Position numbers and translations under genes: made by a program. Positions 29,602-38,620 of a DNA stretch of 64,000 bases are shown one piece after another; within the stretch, counting starts at the first letter, position 1; each line of letters starts with the position of its first letter. The DNA is from Methyloversatilis sp. (GTDB lineage Bacteria > Pseudomonadota > Gammaproteobacteria > Burkholderiales > Rhodocyclaceae). The notes below the pieces were generated by a model. It was not told the origin of the DNA, did no database searches, and saw only the letters and a program-made list of their open reading frames with translations. The stretch is from the NCBI RefSeq assembly GCF_030698125.1, contig NZ_JAUYNV010000025.1:248001-312000 (forward strand), in the 5' to 3' direction.

Positions 29602-30407
29602 GCGCACTGCTGATGCAGATTTCCGACACCCATTTCGGCGTGGAACGCCCGGCGGTGTGCGACGCCCTGCGCCGGCTGGCGCAGGCGCAGCGGCCCGGCG
29701 TGCTGCTGCTGTCGGGCGACATCACGCAGCGCGCGCGCGCCAGCCAGTTTGCCGCTGCGCGCACCTTCGTCGACAGCCTGGGCATTGCGGCGCAGGTCAC
29801 CCTGCCCGGCAATCACGACATCGCACTGTTCAACGTCTTCGAGCGTCTGCTGGTGCCCTACCGCAGCTACCGGCGCGCCTTCGGCGCTGCGCACGATGCG
29901 GTGTTCGATGCCGAAGGCGTGCGCATCGTCAGCGTCGATTCGACGCGCGCCTACCGCCATGTCGATGGCGAACTGTCGGCCGATCAGATCGAAGCGGTCG
30001 CGCGCGCGCTCGACGGCGCACCGGCCGACGCACTGCGCATCGTCATGCTGCATCACCCGGTGGCGGTGAGCCGACCCGACGAAAAGCACAACCGCGTGCA
30101 CGGCCATCGCGAGGCGGTCGTCCGCTGGCGGGCCGCCGGCGCCGATCTCATTCTGGGCGGCCACATCCACCTGCCCTTCGTGCGCCGGCTCGACGGCGAC
30201 GGCCTGCGCACCGCGTGGGCCGTTCAGGCCGGTACGGCCGTATCTGAGCGCACGCGACAGGAAGCCGGCAACTCGGTCAATCTGATCCGCGCGACCAGGC
30301 TGCGTGGCGCGCGTACTGCTGTTGTTGAGCGCTGGGACTACTGCGCGGAAAGCGATTGCTTCGAGCCTGGCGCGCTGAGCGCGCTGGCGCTGGATGCGCA
30401 CCGCTGA
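29598..30407 (+). CDS. Calcineurin-like metallophosphoesterase
   Basis: The 269-residue protein contains the ordered metal-site motifs of the family: QISDTHFG (DxH), LLLSGDITQ (GD), LPGNHDI (GNHD), VMLHHP and GGHIHLPF (GHxH). It is expected to be cytoplasmic, with no signal peptide. Such enzymes cleave phosphomonoesters or phosphodiesters such as UDP-diacylglucosamine or cyclic nucleotides. The translational coupling to a lipid kinase points to lipid phosphate metabolism. The substrate is not determinable here. Confidence 0.88.
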   Translation: MSALLMQISDTHFGVERPAVCDALRRLAQAQRPGVLLLSGDITQRARASQFAAARTFVDSLGIAAQVTLPGNHDIALFNVFERLLVPYRSYRRAFGAAHDAVFDAEGVRIVSVDSTRAYRHVDGELSADQIEAVARALDGAPADALRIVMLHHPVAVSRPDEKHNRVHGHREAVVRWRAAGADLILGGHIHLPFVRRLDGDGLRTAWAVQAGTAVSERTRQEAGNSVNLIRATRLRGARTAVVERWDYCAESDCFEPGALSALALDAHR

Positions 30408-30414
30408 GCCATCG

Positions 30415-31266
30415 ATGAATGCCTTGCTTGCCGACCCGCAGCCGCTGGCCGACTTCATCGCGCAGCATGCGGTGCCGCTCTGCCTGGGTGCGCTCGGTGT
30501 TGCCTTCGCACTGGCACTCGCCGGTCAAGCCACCGCCCGCCGCCTGTGGCCAACCGGCAGCCGCACCCCGGCGCAGATCGCGACGACCGGCGCCGTCTGC
30601 CTGCTGTGCGCGCTGTTGCTGTTCATCGCGATCGCCTCCGCGGTGTCTGCCGACGGCGATCTGGTGCGCCTCGACCACGCGCTGGCCGATGCCATGGCGG
30701 CACATCAGTCCGCCGGCGCGCTGCGTGTGTTCGCCCTCTTTACGCACTTTGGCGACACCATCGTGCTGACCGGGCTGTGCATCGCGGGTGCAGCAGCGCT
30801 GCTGGCGGGCAGGGAGCGTCTGCTCGCCGCTGCGCTGGTGGCGGCCATCGGCGGCAATTCGCTGCTGAATCACTCCTTGAAGGCGATGTTCGCGCGCGTG
30901 CGTCCATTGCACGAACACGGCCAGACCTGGGAAACCAGCTGGAGCTTCCCGAGCGGTCACAGCTCGGGCACGCTGGTGGCGTACGGCATGGCGGCCTGGA
31001 TATTGATGCAGTTGATGCCGGCGCGCTGGCATCTGCCGGTGCTGCTGAGCGCCGTCGCCATCGCGCTCGTGACCGCGCTGAGCCGCGTCGTGCTGCACGT
31101 GCATTACGCGAGCGATGTGATGGCGGGTTTCGCATCCGGCTCCGCGTGGCTGACGCTGTGCATCACCGTCGCCGCGCTGCTTCGTCGACGCTCGGCCCCC
31201 TCATGCAACCAACCGGCCGGCGAAATGCCTGAACGCACAGCGGTCCACAAGGAGCAGCAATCATGA
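30415..31266 (+). CDS. PAP2-family membrane phosphatase
   Basis: The 283-residue membrane protein has about six hydrophobic helices. The phosphatase signature is complete: KAMFARVRP (KxxxxxxRP), SFPSGHSSG (PSGH) and SRVVLHVHYASDV (SRxxxxxHxxxD). These enzymes remove phosphate from phosphatidate, PG-phosphate or undecaprenyl pyrophosphate on the periplasmic face. The gene starts 7 nt after the phosphoesterase stop and overlaps the start of the ADP-ribosylglycohydrolase gene by 4 bases, so the group from 28663 to 32294 is one operon. Confidence 0.9.
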   Translation: MNALLADPQPLADFIAQHAVPLCLGALGVAFALALAGQATARRLWPTGSRTPAQIATTGAVCLLCALLLFIAIASAVSADGDLVRLDHALADAMAAHQSAGALRVFALFTHFGDTIVLTGLCIAGAAALLAGRERLLAAALVAAIGGNSLLNHSLKAMFARVRPLHEHGQTWETSWSFPSGHSSGTLVAYGMAAWILMQLMPARWHLPVLLSAVAIALVTALSRVVLHVHYASDVMAGFASGSAWLTLCITVAALLRRRSAPSCNQPAGEMPERTAVHKEQQS

Positions 31267-32294
31267 TCGATCACTCGCGCCTCGAAGCGGCCTGGTGGGC
31301 CAGCTTCATCGGCGACGCACTGGCCATGCCGGTGCACTGGTATTACACGCGCAGCCGCATCGCCGCCGACTATGGCGAGATCGACCACTACATGGCGCCG
31401 CACAATCCGCACCCGGACAGCATCCTGTGGCGCAGCACGTACCGGCACACCGACGCGACCGACGACATCCTGCATGACCAGGCCCGCTTCTGGGGCGGGC
31501 CGCGCGGCATTCATTACCACCAGTTCCTGCACGCCGGCGAAAACACGCTGAACATCCGGCTCGCCGCACTGCTTGCCGAGTCGCTGGTCGAATGCGGCCA
31601 GTACGACCGCGATGATTTTGCGCGCCGCTACCTGGACTTCATGCTGACGCCCGGCACGCATGGCGATACCTACGTCGAGGAATACCACCGCGCCTTCTTC
31701 AAGCACTATGCCGAAGGCCGCGAACTGGACCATTGCGGCATCGAGGACATCCACATCGGCGGTCTGGCGACGCTGACACCGCTCATCCTGTTCCACGCGG
31801 CCAACCGTCACGCGATGCACGATGCCGTGGCGTCGCACATCGATCTGACGCACAAGGGACCGGTCGCCGCCGAGGCGGCGAAAGTATTCGCGGACCTGAT
31901 GTATTTCCTGCTGCAGGGCGCGCCGCTCGATGACGCCATCGAGCGCGCGGGCGGCGCTGCGCACACTGCGCTGACGTGGCCGTACCGCTCCTGGGTGCCC
32001 ACGCGCCCGGACGACGAAGTCGTCGGCGCTCAGTTCAGCCCGGCCTGCTATCTGGAAGATTCACTGCCGGCGACGCTCTTCCTGGCCGTGAAATACGGGT
32101 CTGATCTGCGCGCGGGACTGATTTCAAACGCTAAGCTGGGCGGAGACAACTGCCACCGCGGCGTCGTGCTCGGCGCACTGCTCGGCGCCCAGGGCGGCAT
32201 GGCTCAAGTGCCGCCGGCATGGGTGACCGGACTGCATGAGCACGCGCGTTATCGCGCACTGATCGATGCGATCCTGAAAATTTCGCTCAGCTGA
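31263..32294 (+). CDS. ADP-ribosylglycohydrolase family protein
   Basis: This 343-residue all-alpha protein starts with the family pattern SFIGDALAMPVHWYY and has YRHTDATDDILHDQ and LGGDNCHRGVVLGALLGAQGG. These align with the two metal-binding blocks of DraG/ARH hydrolases, which remove ADP-ribose from modified Arg or other residues. The second block is normally GGDxDT; here the second Asp-Thr pair reads CHRG, so the metal site may differ or the activity may have changed. It is the last gene of the lipid-phosphate operon. Its substrate is unknown. Confidence 0.82.
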   Translation: MIDHSRLEAAWWASFIGDALAMPVHWYYTRSRIAADYGEIDHYMAPHNPHPDSILWRSTYRHTDATDDILHDQARFWGGPRGIHYHQFLHAGENTLNIRLAALLAESLVECGQYDRDDFARRYLDFMLTPGTHGDTYVEEYHRAFFKHYAEGRELDHCGIEDIHIGGLATLTPLILFHAANRHAMHDAVASHIDLTHKGPVAAEAAKVFADLMYFLLQGAPLDDAIERAGGAAHTALTWPYRSWVPTRPDDEVVGAQFSPACYLEDSLPATLFLAVKYGSDLRAGLISNAKLGGDNCHRGVVLGALLGAQGGMAQVPPAWVTGLHEHARYRALIDAILKISLS

Positions 32295-32296
32295 GC
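32285..32296. other. 12-bp palindrome at overlapping convergent stops
   Basis: GCTCAGCTGAGC contains the stop codons of the ADP-ribosylglycohydrolase and the GGDEF gene, which overlap by 8 bases tail to tail. Confidence 0.4.
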
Positions 32297-33225
32297 ACGC
32301 AGCCGTTGCGTCCACGTTCCTTGGCGATGTAAAGGCGTTCGTCGGCCGCGCGGAAAAGCGTCGCCAGTGTGTCGTCCGCCTGCATCACGAAAGCGCCGCC
32401 GATCGAAAGGGTCACGATACCCCAGTCGGCGTTGTGTTGATGCGACACCGCGATGCCTCGCACCGCGTCGAGCAGGGCGCCTGCAAGTCCGTGGTAAAGC
32501 TCGCGCGTAGCCAGCGGCATCACGACCGCGAACTCCTCGCCGCCGTAACGGGCGGCAAACGGGCTGGCGGCTTCGCGTTCGGCGCGATATCGATCGACCA
32601 CCGATCCGATCGTACCGGCCACCTTGCGCAGGCAATCGTCGCCGGCGAGATGACCGTAATGGTCGTTGTATTTCTTGAAGTGGTCGATGTCGAGCATCAG
32701 CAGACCGAAAGAGGTGCTGTCGCGTTTCGCCTCGCTCCAGGCCAGATCCAGCTTCATGTCCATATAGCGCCGGTTATACAGACCGGTCAGGCCGTCGCGG
32801 CTGGCCTGTTCGAGCAGCAGCCGGTTCGCCACCGTCAACCGGCTGCGCAGCGCCGCGATGCGCGCCATCGCCTTCATCTTTGCCTGCAGAACGTCTTCCG
32901 ATACCGATTTGACGATGAAATCATCGCCGCCGGCTTCGATCGCCGTGACAAGGTTCTCCCGTGTATCCGATGCCGTGAGGAACAGGATGGGTGTCCACGC
33001 CCAGTCCTGTGTCGTCTCGATCGCGCGGATCCGCGCCGTGGCTTCGAAACCGTTCATCACCGGCATTTCGATGTCCATCAGGATCAGGTCGGGCGCCTGC
33101 TCAATGAATAACGCCAGCGCAATCTCGCCGTTCTCTGCCACGGTGACCTCGTGGCCGAAAGACGAAAGCCGCACAGACATCACCGCCACGATGGCGCGGC
33201 TGTCCTCAACCAGCAGTATTTTCAT
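32287..33225 (-). CDS. Response regulator with GGDEF domain (diguanylate cyclase)
   Basis: The 312-residue protein joins an N-terminal receiver (DLILMDIEMPVMNG, phospho-Asp near residue 53; Lys in DFIVKSV) and a GGDEF domain with the active motif GGEEF (ARYGGEEFAVV) and the RDGLTGLYNRRY entry segment. It should make cyclic di-GMP under control of a histidine kinase. I see no RxxD inhibitory site just before the GGEEF. A partner kinase is not adjacent; the hybrid kinase at 17-20 kb is a possible but unproven source. The chosen start ATG 33225 gives MKILLVEDSRAIV. Confidence 0.92.
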   Translation of the reverse strand: MKILLVEDSRAIVAVMSVRLSSFGHEVTVAENGEIALALFIEQAPDLILMDIEMPVMNGFEATARIRAIETTQDWAWTPILFLTASDTRENLVTAIEAGGDDFIVKSVSEDVLQAKMKAMARIAALRSRLTVANRLLLEQASRDGLTGLYNRRYMDMKLDLAWSEAKRDSTSFGLLMLDIDHFKKYNDHYGHLAGDDCLRKVAGTIGSVVDRYRAEREAASPFAARYGGEEFAVVMPLATRELYHGLAGALLDAVRGIAVSHQHNADWGIVTLSIGGAFVMQADDTLATLFRAADERLYIAKERGRNGCVLS

Positions 33226-33623
33226 GGTGTGCCTGAAGGAATCCCGTAAGAAACATATGGTCTTGATGTCGGCAATCGGTTGATTCGACTTGAACCCTGA
33301 TTGCGGCAGATCCGGATGATCCGCGACTGCGGCACGACGCAGGTGGGCGCCCCGCCCGCTGAAGCCGCTCCGACAACTTTCCCATAACGCGTCAATTGCT
33401 GCCAGCACGAGGATTTCGACTGCAGCATTTCCGACGGCTCCTTCAGCCGCTCCCCGCGCGCTCCGGGCACGAGCTTCAATGCCCGGGGCGGCGGCGGTAT
33501 CGACGAGCGCGGCACGGTCCGCGCCCCTGGCGAGCGGTTCACCGCGTGTCCTGACAGGCGACGACGCGGCACGACACGACCACCTTCACGGTGTCATCGA
33601 CCGCTACACCGCTACCCGCACGT
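33226..33623. other. Gene-free stretch
   Basis: About 400 bp between the GGDEF gene start and the DUF971 stop. Both neighbours are on the minus strand. I see no credible coding frame, RNA gene or repeat. The part next to 33225 presumably holds the GGDEF gene promoter. Confidence 0.5.
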
Positions 33624-33938
33624 TCACGATGCGACGTCCCCGGCTTCGCTCAGCGCACCCAGTTCGCGCAGATAGGCCCACGGATAGATGCCGCGCCGGT
33701 GGCCGTCGGAGAACACGAGGTTCAGGCCGGTACCCGCCATTGCGTGCGCCTCGGTCAGCGCGACTTCGCTGCAGTCCTCCGGTGGCGCACCGGCGCGCGC
33801 CGCCTTCGTGCAGAAAGCGCAGCGGCAGCGCGCGCGCAGCAGTGCATGGGGGAGCGCGCTGGCGCTGTCGTCATCCCACTCGATGCGCAGCAGCCGCGAC
33901 GCGCTGAGTAAGGTGACGCTCCGTGGCAGCGCACTCAC
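33624..33938 (-). CDS. DUF971 (gamma-butyrobetaine hydroxylase-like N-terminal) domain protein
   Basis: This 104-residue protein consists of one DUF971 domain: LRIEWDDDSASALPHALLRARCRCAFC...GIYPWAYLREL. The Cys-rich RCRCAFC segment resembles the zinc or Fe-S site of the N-terminal domain of gamma-butyrobetaine hydroxylase. The start is GTG at 33938, overlapping the stop of the ABC ATPase by 4 bases (GTGA), so it is the tail gene of the sulfur-island operon. DUF971 proteins are often linked to Fe-S assembly; the role here is not known. Confidence 0.85.
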   Translation of the reverse strand: MSALPRSVTLLSASRLLRIEWDDDSASALPHALLRARCRCAFCTKAARAGAPPEDCSEVALTEAHAMAGTGLNLVFSDGHRRGIYPWAYLRELGALSEAGDVAS

Positions 33939-34804
33939 AGCATCGCTCCCACGCCTTCGGCGCCGACGTGCCAGTCGTGCCCGGCCAGACCGCCCTCCTT
34001 CAGCTCACCGCCCATTGCCGCGAGACTTTCTTCGCGAATGAGCGCCTTCAACTGACGGTGCAGCGCGACAAAGGTCGGCGACGAGGTCATTTCAGGTGTG
34101 CGCGGTCGCGGCAGCGGCACCGGGATTTCCGCCTTGATGCGACCCGGGCGCGCGGTCATCACATAGATCTTGTCAGACAGGAAGATGGCCTCTTCGATGT
34201 CGTGGGTGATGAACAGCACCGACAGCTGCAACTGCTGCCACATATTGGTCAGGATTTCCTGCATCACCACGCGCGTCTGCGAGTCGAGCGCTCCGAAGGG
34301 CTCGTCCATCAGCATCACCTGCGGACTGGTGGCCAGCGCGCGCACGATGCCGACGCGCTGCTTCATGCCGCCGGACAATTGCTCCGGGTAGTGATTCTCG
34401 AACGACAGCAGGCCCGCCAGCCCGAGCAGCGTGCGCGCTTTTGTTTCGCGCGCGCTGCGGCTGACGCCTTTCATCTTCAGGCCGAATTCGACGTTCTCCC
34501 GCACGCGCAGCCATGGAAACAGCGAATACTGCTGGAACACGACGCCGCGGTCCGCCCCCGGGCCGCCGACCGGCGAGCCATCGACCGAAACGATGCCCTG
34601 ATGCGGCTTCAGGAAACCCGCGACAATGTTGAGCAAGGTCGATTTGCCGCATCCGGACGGCCCGACGATGGATACGAATTCACCCGGCTTCACGTCGAGC
34701 GACACCTCGCTCACCGCATCGAGCGGCACACCGTTCTGGGTGAAGCGGACGCAGACATCGCGGATTTCGATGTGACCCTTGCCCGGGACGGAAGTGGCGT
34801 TCAT
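33935..34804 (-). CDS. ABC transporter ATP-binding protein, nitrate/sulfonate/taurine type
   Basis: The 289-residue ATPase has Walker A GPSGCGKST, Q-loop VFQQYSLFPW, signature LSGGMKQR, Walker B VMLMDEPFGALD and the H-loop THDIEEA. The sequence is closest to the SsuB/TauB/NrtD group. It energises import with the permease and binding protein encoded before it. Its ATG overlaps the permease stop by 4 bases. A C-terminal extension of about 25 residues ends in a Gly-rich tail. Confidence 0.92.
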   Translation of the reverse strand: MNATSVPGKGHIEIRDVCVRFTQNGVPLDAVSEVSLDVKPGEFVSIVGPSGCGKSTLLNIVAGFLKPHQGIVSVDGSPVGGPGADRGVVFQQYSLFPWLRVRENVEFGLKMKGVSRSARETKARTLLGLAGLLSFENHYPEQLSGGMKQRVGIVRALATSPQVMLMDEPFGALDSQTRVVMQEILTNMWQQLQLSVLFITHDIEEAIFLSDKIYVMTARPGRIKAEIPVPLPRPRTPEMTSSPTFVALHRQLKALIREESLAAMGGELKEGGLAGHDWHVGAEGVGAML

Positions 34805-35766
34805 CGCGTGTTCTCCTTGCCGACCGATACCTGCCAGGGCATGGCGAGCCGGGCCAGCAGGCGGATGGCACCGCTGCACAGCAGACCCAGTACGCCGATG
34901 ACCAGCATGCCGATCACGATGTGTGAATACTCGATCAGCGAATACGCTTCCCAGGTGAAGTAGCCGACGCCGTACTGACCTGAAATCATTTCCGCCGCGA
35001 TCAGCGACACCCAAGCCACCCCCATGCCCACGGACAGTCCGGTGAAGATGTGGGGCATCGCGCCGCGCAGCACCACCTGGGTCATGAGTGCGAACTCGTT
35101 GGCCCCCAGGCAGCGCGCCGCCCGCACCAGCACGCTGTCCATCGTCGCCACCCCGTGCATGGTGTTGAGCAGGATGGGAAAGAACGCGCCGAGGAAGGTG
35201 ATGAACACGATGCTGGTTTCGGTGGTCGGCCACAGCATGATGGACATCGGCACCCAGGCGATGGCCGGTATCGGACGCAGGATTTCCATGGCGGGAAAAA
35301 GCAGACCGCGCGCCGCACGGTAGCGTCCGATCAGCAGGCCGAAGCCCACGCCCAGCACCGTGGCCACGACGAAGCCGAACATGATGCGACGCAGGCTGAT
35401 CGTGATGTTGGTCATGAACTTCGGGTCGCCGAACAGCGCCAGCGCATCGCGATAGACCTCGACCGGACCCGGGATGTGCGTGAAGCGGATGTAGAAATCC
35501 CAGCGATAGGCGGTCGCCAGGTACCAGAAACCGATCAGCAGACCGATGGAAACGACGGCCAGCAGCATTGCCGGCCCTTCGCTGCACAACAATCGCCACC
35601 ATGCCGATGACCTGAGTGTGCCCGCGGGAGCCGCTGTATCGGACCGTTCCGCGCGCCTGACGACGGGCACGACCGGCACCTCACGCAGCGATGTCGCACC
35701 ATCGTCCTGCTTCGGCGCAAACGACCCCACGTCATCCGCGGGCTGAATCCTGATAGCGGTTCCCAT
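34801..35766 (-). CDS. ABC transporter permease, nitrate/sulfonate/taurine type
   Basis: The 321-residue inner-membrane protein has a cytoplasmic N-terminal extension of about 65 residues rich in Pro/Asp, then six helices. The coupling EAA-like loop reads RAARCLGANEFALMTQVVLRGAMPHIFTGL. The family is SsuC/TauC/NrtB. An AAGGAAG ribosome site sits inside the end of the preceding binding-protein gene, 3 nt away. Together with the ATPase and binding protein it forms a full importer. Confidence 0.92.
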   Translation of the reverse strand: MGTAIRIQPADDVGSFAPKQDDGATSLREVPVVPVVRRAERSDTAAPAGTLRSSAWWRLLCSEGPAMLLAVVSIGLLIGFWYLATAYRWDFYIRFTHIPGPVEVYRDALALFGDPKFMTNITISLRRIMFGFVVATVLGVGFGLLIGRYRAARGLLFPAMEILRPIPAIAWVPMSIMLWPTTETSIVFITFLGAFFPILLNTMHGVATMDSVLVRAARCLGANEFALMTQVVLRGAMPHIFTGLSVGMGVAWVSLIAAEMISGQYGVGYFTWEAYSLIEYSHIVIGMLVIGVLGLLCSGAIRLLARLAMPWQVSVGKENTR

Positions 35767-35769
35767 GGC

Positions 35770-37215
35770 TCACTTCCTTACGGTTGCGACGGCCAGTGCA
35801 TCGGCATAGAGCCCTGCCTTGCCGCCGTTGGCGGCGGCATGCGCCTCTGCATCCTTCTTCAGCAGGAAGGGCACGATCTGCGTGGCGCCATCCTTGCTGA
35901 CCAGCGAGTAGAAGGCCTTGTCGGCGAACAGCTTGATCTTGAAGGTCTGATCGAACACGAAGGCCACCCCGACCTTCTTGCCCGATTCCGTTGCCTTGCG
36001 GACCGCCGCCAGCGTGCAGTTGGCCGATTTGTAGGCGGTCAGCGCCCCGCCCTCGATCCACACCTCACCCGCCTCGCGCGGCGCCGTGATGGTGCCGCCG
36101 CACAAGGGGTCGGTGCCCGAGATTTCATAACTCGAATAGCCGGCCTTCTGCGCCGCGTAGTCGAGCCCGAGTTCCTTGTAGGCCTGCATCACATAGGTTT
36201 CATCGACCCACGCGTCGGCGTCGAATTCCTTCACCCGGCCCATGCGGCTCAGCACGCCGTGGTCGTACTTCACCGTTTCGACCCACTTCGGCTTGATGGT
36301 GGGATCCAGCGTATGCACGCCGCCCGGGCCAAGAAACATGTAGGCGACTTCCTTCTCGACTCGCGTCCATTCCTCGATTTTCGTTGCCGCTTCAACCGGG
36401 TTCTTGCGCACCCAGTCGTTGGCTTCCATCAGCGCCTTGATGTAGGCGACGACGAATTCCGGATACTTTCTGGCGAAATCTTCGCGTACCACCACGCCAT
36501 GAAAGGTCGGAACCTTGGTTTCGACGCCGTCGAAAATCTTTCGCGCAAAGCCCCGATAGGGCAGCAACTCGGCGAACGGCACGAAGTCGGCATGGCCGTC
36601 GATGCGCTTTTCCTGCAGGTTCGACGTGCCGACCTCGGGGCTCTGACTCGCCAGTTCCCAGTAGTCCGACTTCCAGCCGCGGTCTTCCATCGCCTTGAGC
36701 AGCATGCCGTGCGCGGCGGAGCCGAACGGCACCGACACCTTCTTGCCCTTCAGGTCGGACAACTGGAAATACGGTGAATCCTTGTGCACCACCATGCCGT
36801 TTCCGGCACCGTCGATGTTGTAGGCGATCAATGCGATCAACCGGCTCTTCGTTTCAGGGCCGGCCTGGAAGGTGGCACCGTTCACCAGCAGCGGATAATC
36901 ACCCATCATGCCGATCTGCAGGGTGTTGGCCACCATGCCGTTGGTCACCGGCGGGCCCGAGGTGAAGTTCTGCCACTCGATCTTGAACTGCAGGTCCTTG
37001 TACTTGCCGGTCTTCGGCAGATGCTTTTCGAGCAGACCCATTTCCTTGATGACGATGCCGCCGGTCACGGTATTGGTCGTCGTGTTCTGTGTGCCGATTC
37101 CCACCGTGATCACCTCGGCCAGCGCTGCCGGCGCACAGACGGCGATGGACATGCCCAGTGCGAGCATGCGCGATGCGGCAGCCAATCGATCGAAACCTGC
37201 ATTCAGTGCATTCAT
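35770..37215 (-). CDS. ABC transporter substrate-binding protein (SsuA/TauA-like) with extra C-terminal domain
   Basis: The 481-residue periplasmic protein has a signal peptide (cleaved near ALAEV) and then an SsuA/TauA/NrtA-type binding domain (about residues 30-365: IGTQNTTTNTVTGG, IGMMGDYPLLVNG, KGKKVSVPFGSAAHGMLL). From Cys372 about 110 residues are added. This part (CGGTITAPREAGEVWIEGG...CTLAAVRK...VPFLLKKDAEAHAAANGG) looks like the NosL fold, but lacks the CGM metal motif. Normal binding proteins stop near 330-370 residues. ATG 37215 has an AGAGGTG ribosome site; GTG 37224 is an in-frame alternative. The ligand is probably a sulfonate-like anion. Confidence 0.86.
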   Translation of the reverse strand: MNALNAGFDRLAAASRMLALGMSIAVCAPAALAEVITVGIGTQNTTTNTVTGGIVIKEMGLLEKHLPKTGKYKDLQFKIEWQNFTSGPPVTNGMVANTLQIGMMGDYPLLVNGATFQAGPETKSRLIALIAYNIDGAGNGMVVHKDSPYFQLSDLKGKKVSVPFGSAAHGMLLKAMEDRGWKSDYWELASQSPEVGTSNLQEKRIDGHADFVPFAELLPYRGFARKIFDGVETKVPTFHGVVVREDFARKYPEFVVAYIKALMEANDWVRKNPVEAATKIEEWTRVEKEVAYMFLGPGGVHTLDPTIKPKWVETVKYDHGVLSRMGRVKEFDADAWVDETYVMQAYKELGLDYAAQKAGYSSYEISGTDPLCGGTITAPREAGEVWIEGGALTAYKSANCTLAAVRKATESGKKVGVAFVFDQTFKIKLFADKAFYSLVSKDGATQIVPFLLKKDAEAHAAANGGKAGLYADALAVATVRK

Positions 37216-37315
37216 GGCGTTCACCTCTCCCAGTCAGTCAAATGAAAAACGACGAAGTGCTGCTGCGGTTGTTGTTGCGGAAGCCTGTCTCCTGCCCAGC
37301 CCATCCACCGCTTGT

Positions 37316-37651
37316 TCATGCGCCCTGAAGGGCGTCGAGGTACTGCCTTTTTTCGCTCACTTCCGCCCAGGCCTCTGCATCGGCGAGTGGTTCATGCGCC
37401 TCGGCGATCACCGGCCACTGCGCGGCGAGGCGCGCATTGAGCTCGATGAACACTTCCTGCCCCGCGGGCAGATCGTCCTGCGCGTAGATCGCACTGACCG
37501 GGCACTCGCTGACGCACACGCCGCAATCGATGCAGATGTCCGGGTTGATGACCAGGAACTCGGGGCCCTCGTGAAAACACTCCACCGGGCAGATATCCAC
37601 GCAGTCGGTGTACTTGCAGCGCACGCATGCTTCGGTCACGACATAGGTCAT
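37316..37651 (-). CDS. 7Fe-type ferredoxin (FdxA-like)
   Basis: This 111-residue electron carrier has Cys9, 12, 17, 21 and 25, then Cys40, 43, 46 and 50. With one residue of shift this is the arrangement of Azotobacter ferredoxin I, which holds a [3Fe-4S] and a [4Fe-4S] cluster. The C-terminal half ([28 protein letters not shown]) is the usual FdxA tail. It lies between the HEAT-repeat and the binding-protein genes, so it is likely the electron partner of the flavoprotein module rather than a free-standing housekeeping ferredoxin. Confidence 0.9.
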   Translation of the reverse strand: MTYVVTEACVRCKYTDCVDICPVECFHEGPEFLVINPDICIDCGVCVSECPVSAIYAQDDLPAGQEVFIELNARLAAQWPVIAEAHEPLADAEAWAEVSEKRQYLDALQGA

Positions 37652-37661
37652 GGCTTTCTCC

Positions 37662-38609
37662 TTACTTCTGCGCCAGGGTGATGGCGGTGAGCGCAAGCCG
37701 CGACAGCTTGCGCACATCGGGATCGGCATCGCCGAGCGCGGCCTCGAGCGCCGGAATCGCACGCGGGTCGGCAATTTCGCCGAGCGCGATGGCGGCTTCC
37801 TTGCGCACGTTTCCTATCGTGTGGGTCAGCGCTTCGATCAGCGCCGGCAGCGCTGCGACCGCCTTCAGCAGACCGAGCGCGCGCGCGGCTTTCACGCGCA
37901 CCTGCCAGTACTCGTCATGCATGGCGCGGATCAGATCGGGAATGGCCAGACCGAGCCGCAACTTGCCCAAGGTCTGCGCCGCCTCGTCGCGCACCATCCA
38001 TGAGGTGTCGGCAAGACCGCGCGTCAGCGCCGGCAGCACACTCACCTCGCTGGAATAGCCGATGGCACCGATGGCGATGCGCCGCACGTCGGCGTCCGCA
38101 TCGAGCGCCGCCACCTGGGCCAGCGCACCGATCGCCTCCGGCATGCGCAGGTAGCCGAGCACACCGACCGCCTCGCGCCGCACGCCGGCGTCCGTGTCAC
38201 TCAATGCCTCCATTGCCGGGGCAAAGGCTTCCGGCACACGCAGCGCCCGGACGGCACGAAGGGCCAGCATGCGCACCTCGGCCGAGTGGCCGCGCAGAAA
38301 CGGCAGCAGTGGCACGGCGGACGCGCTTTCCTTCAGCTCGGACAGCACGACACCCGCCGCGGCGCGGACATCGGCATCGGCATCGAGCAGCATCGGGGCC
38401 AGCGCCGAAACCACCTCGGGCTCTTCGTAGCCTTCGAGCGCACGCACCGCTTCGGTCCGCACCGATGCGTCCGGGTCGGCCAGGCGCGGCAGCAGCAGCG
38501 GCACGATGTCGTCCTCGTCGCCGTACGGCAGGTCGATCACGGCAAGGCGCCGCACTTCGGCGTCGGCGCTGCCGAGGCGCTCGGCGACTGAACAGTTCTG
38601 GATATCCAT
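37662..38609 (-). CDS. HEAT-repeat protein (PBS lyase-like repeats)
   Basis: The 315-residue protein is made almost wholly of about nine 31-residue helical repeats with the pattern D.D..VR..A..ALG ([51 protein letters not shown] and others). There is no signal peptide, Cys or catalytic motif. Such repeats form protein-binding solenoids or, in phycobilin lyases, cofactor chaperones. Lying between two ferredoxin genes behind an AprA-like flavoprotein, it may act as scaffold or assembly factor. That role is a guess from context. Confidence 0.87.
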   Translation of the reverse strand: MDIQNCSVAERLGSADAEVRRLAVIDLPYGDEDDIVPLLLPRLADPDASVRTEAVRALEGYEEPEVVSALAPMLLDADADVRAAAGVVLSELKESASAVPLLPFLRGHSAEVRMLALRAVRALRVPEAFAPAMEALSDTDAGVRREAVGVLGYLRMPEAIGALAQVAALDADADVRRIAIGAIGYSSEVSVLPALTRGLADTSWMVRDEAAQTLGKLRLGLAIPDLIRAMHDEYWQVRVKAARALGLLKAVAALPALIEALTHTIGNVRKEAAIALGEIADPRAIPALEAALGDADPDVRKLSRLALTAITLAQK

Positions 38610-38620
38610 CGTCGGGCTCC

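Noticed and set aside
33222-33572. A 116-codon minus-strand frame upstream of the GGDEF gene
   Set aside because: The composition is Pro/Arg/Ser-rich, without domain or ribosome site, and it would overlap the GGDEF start.
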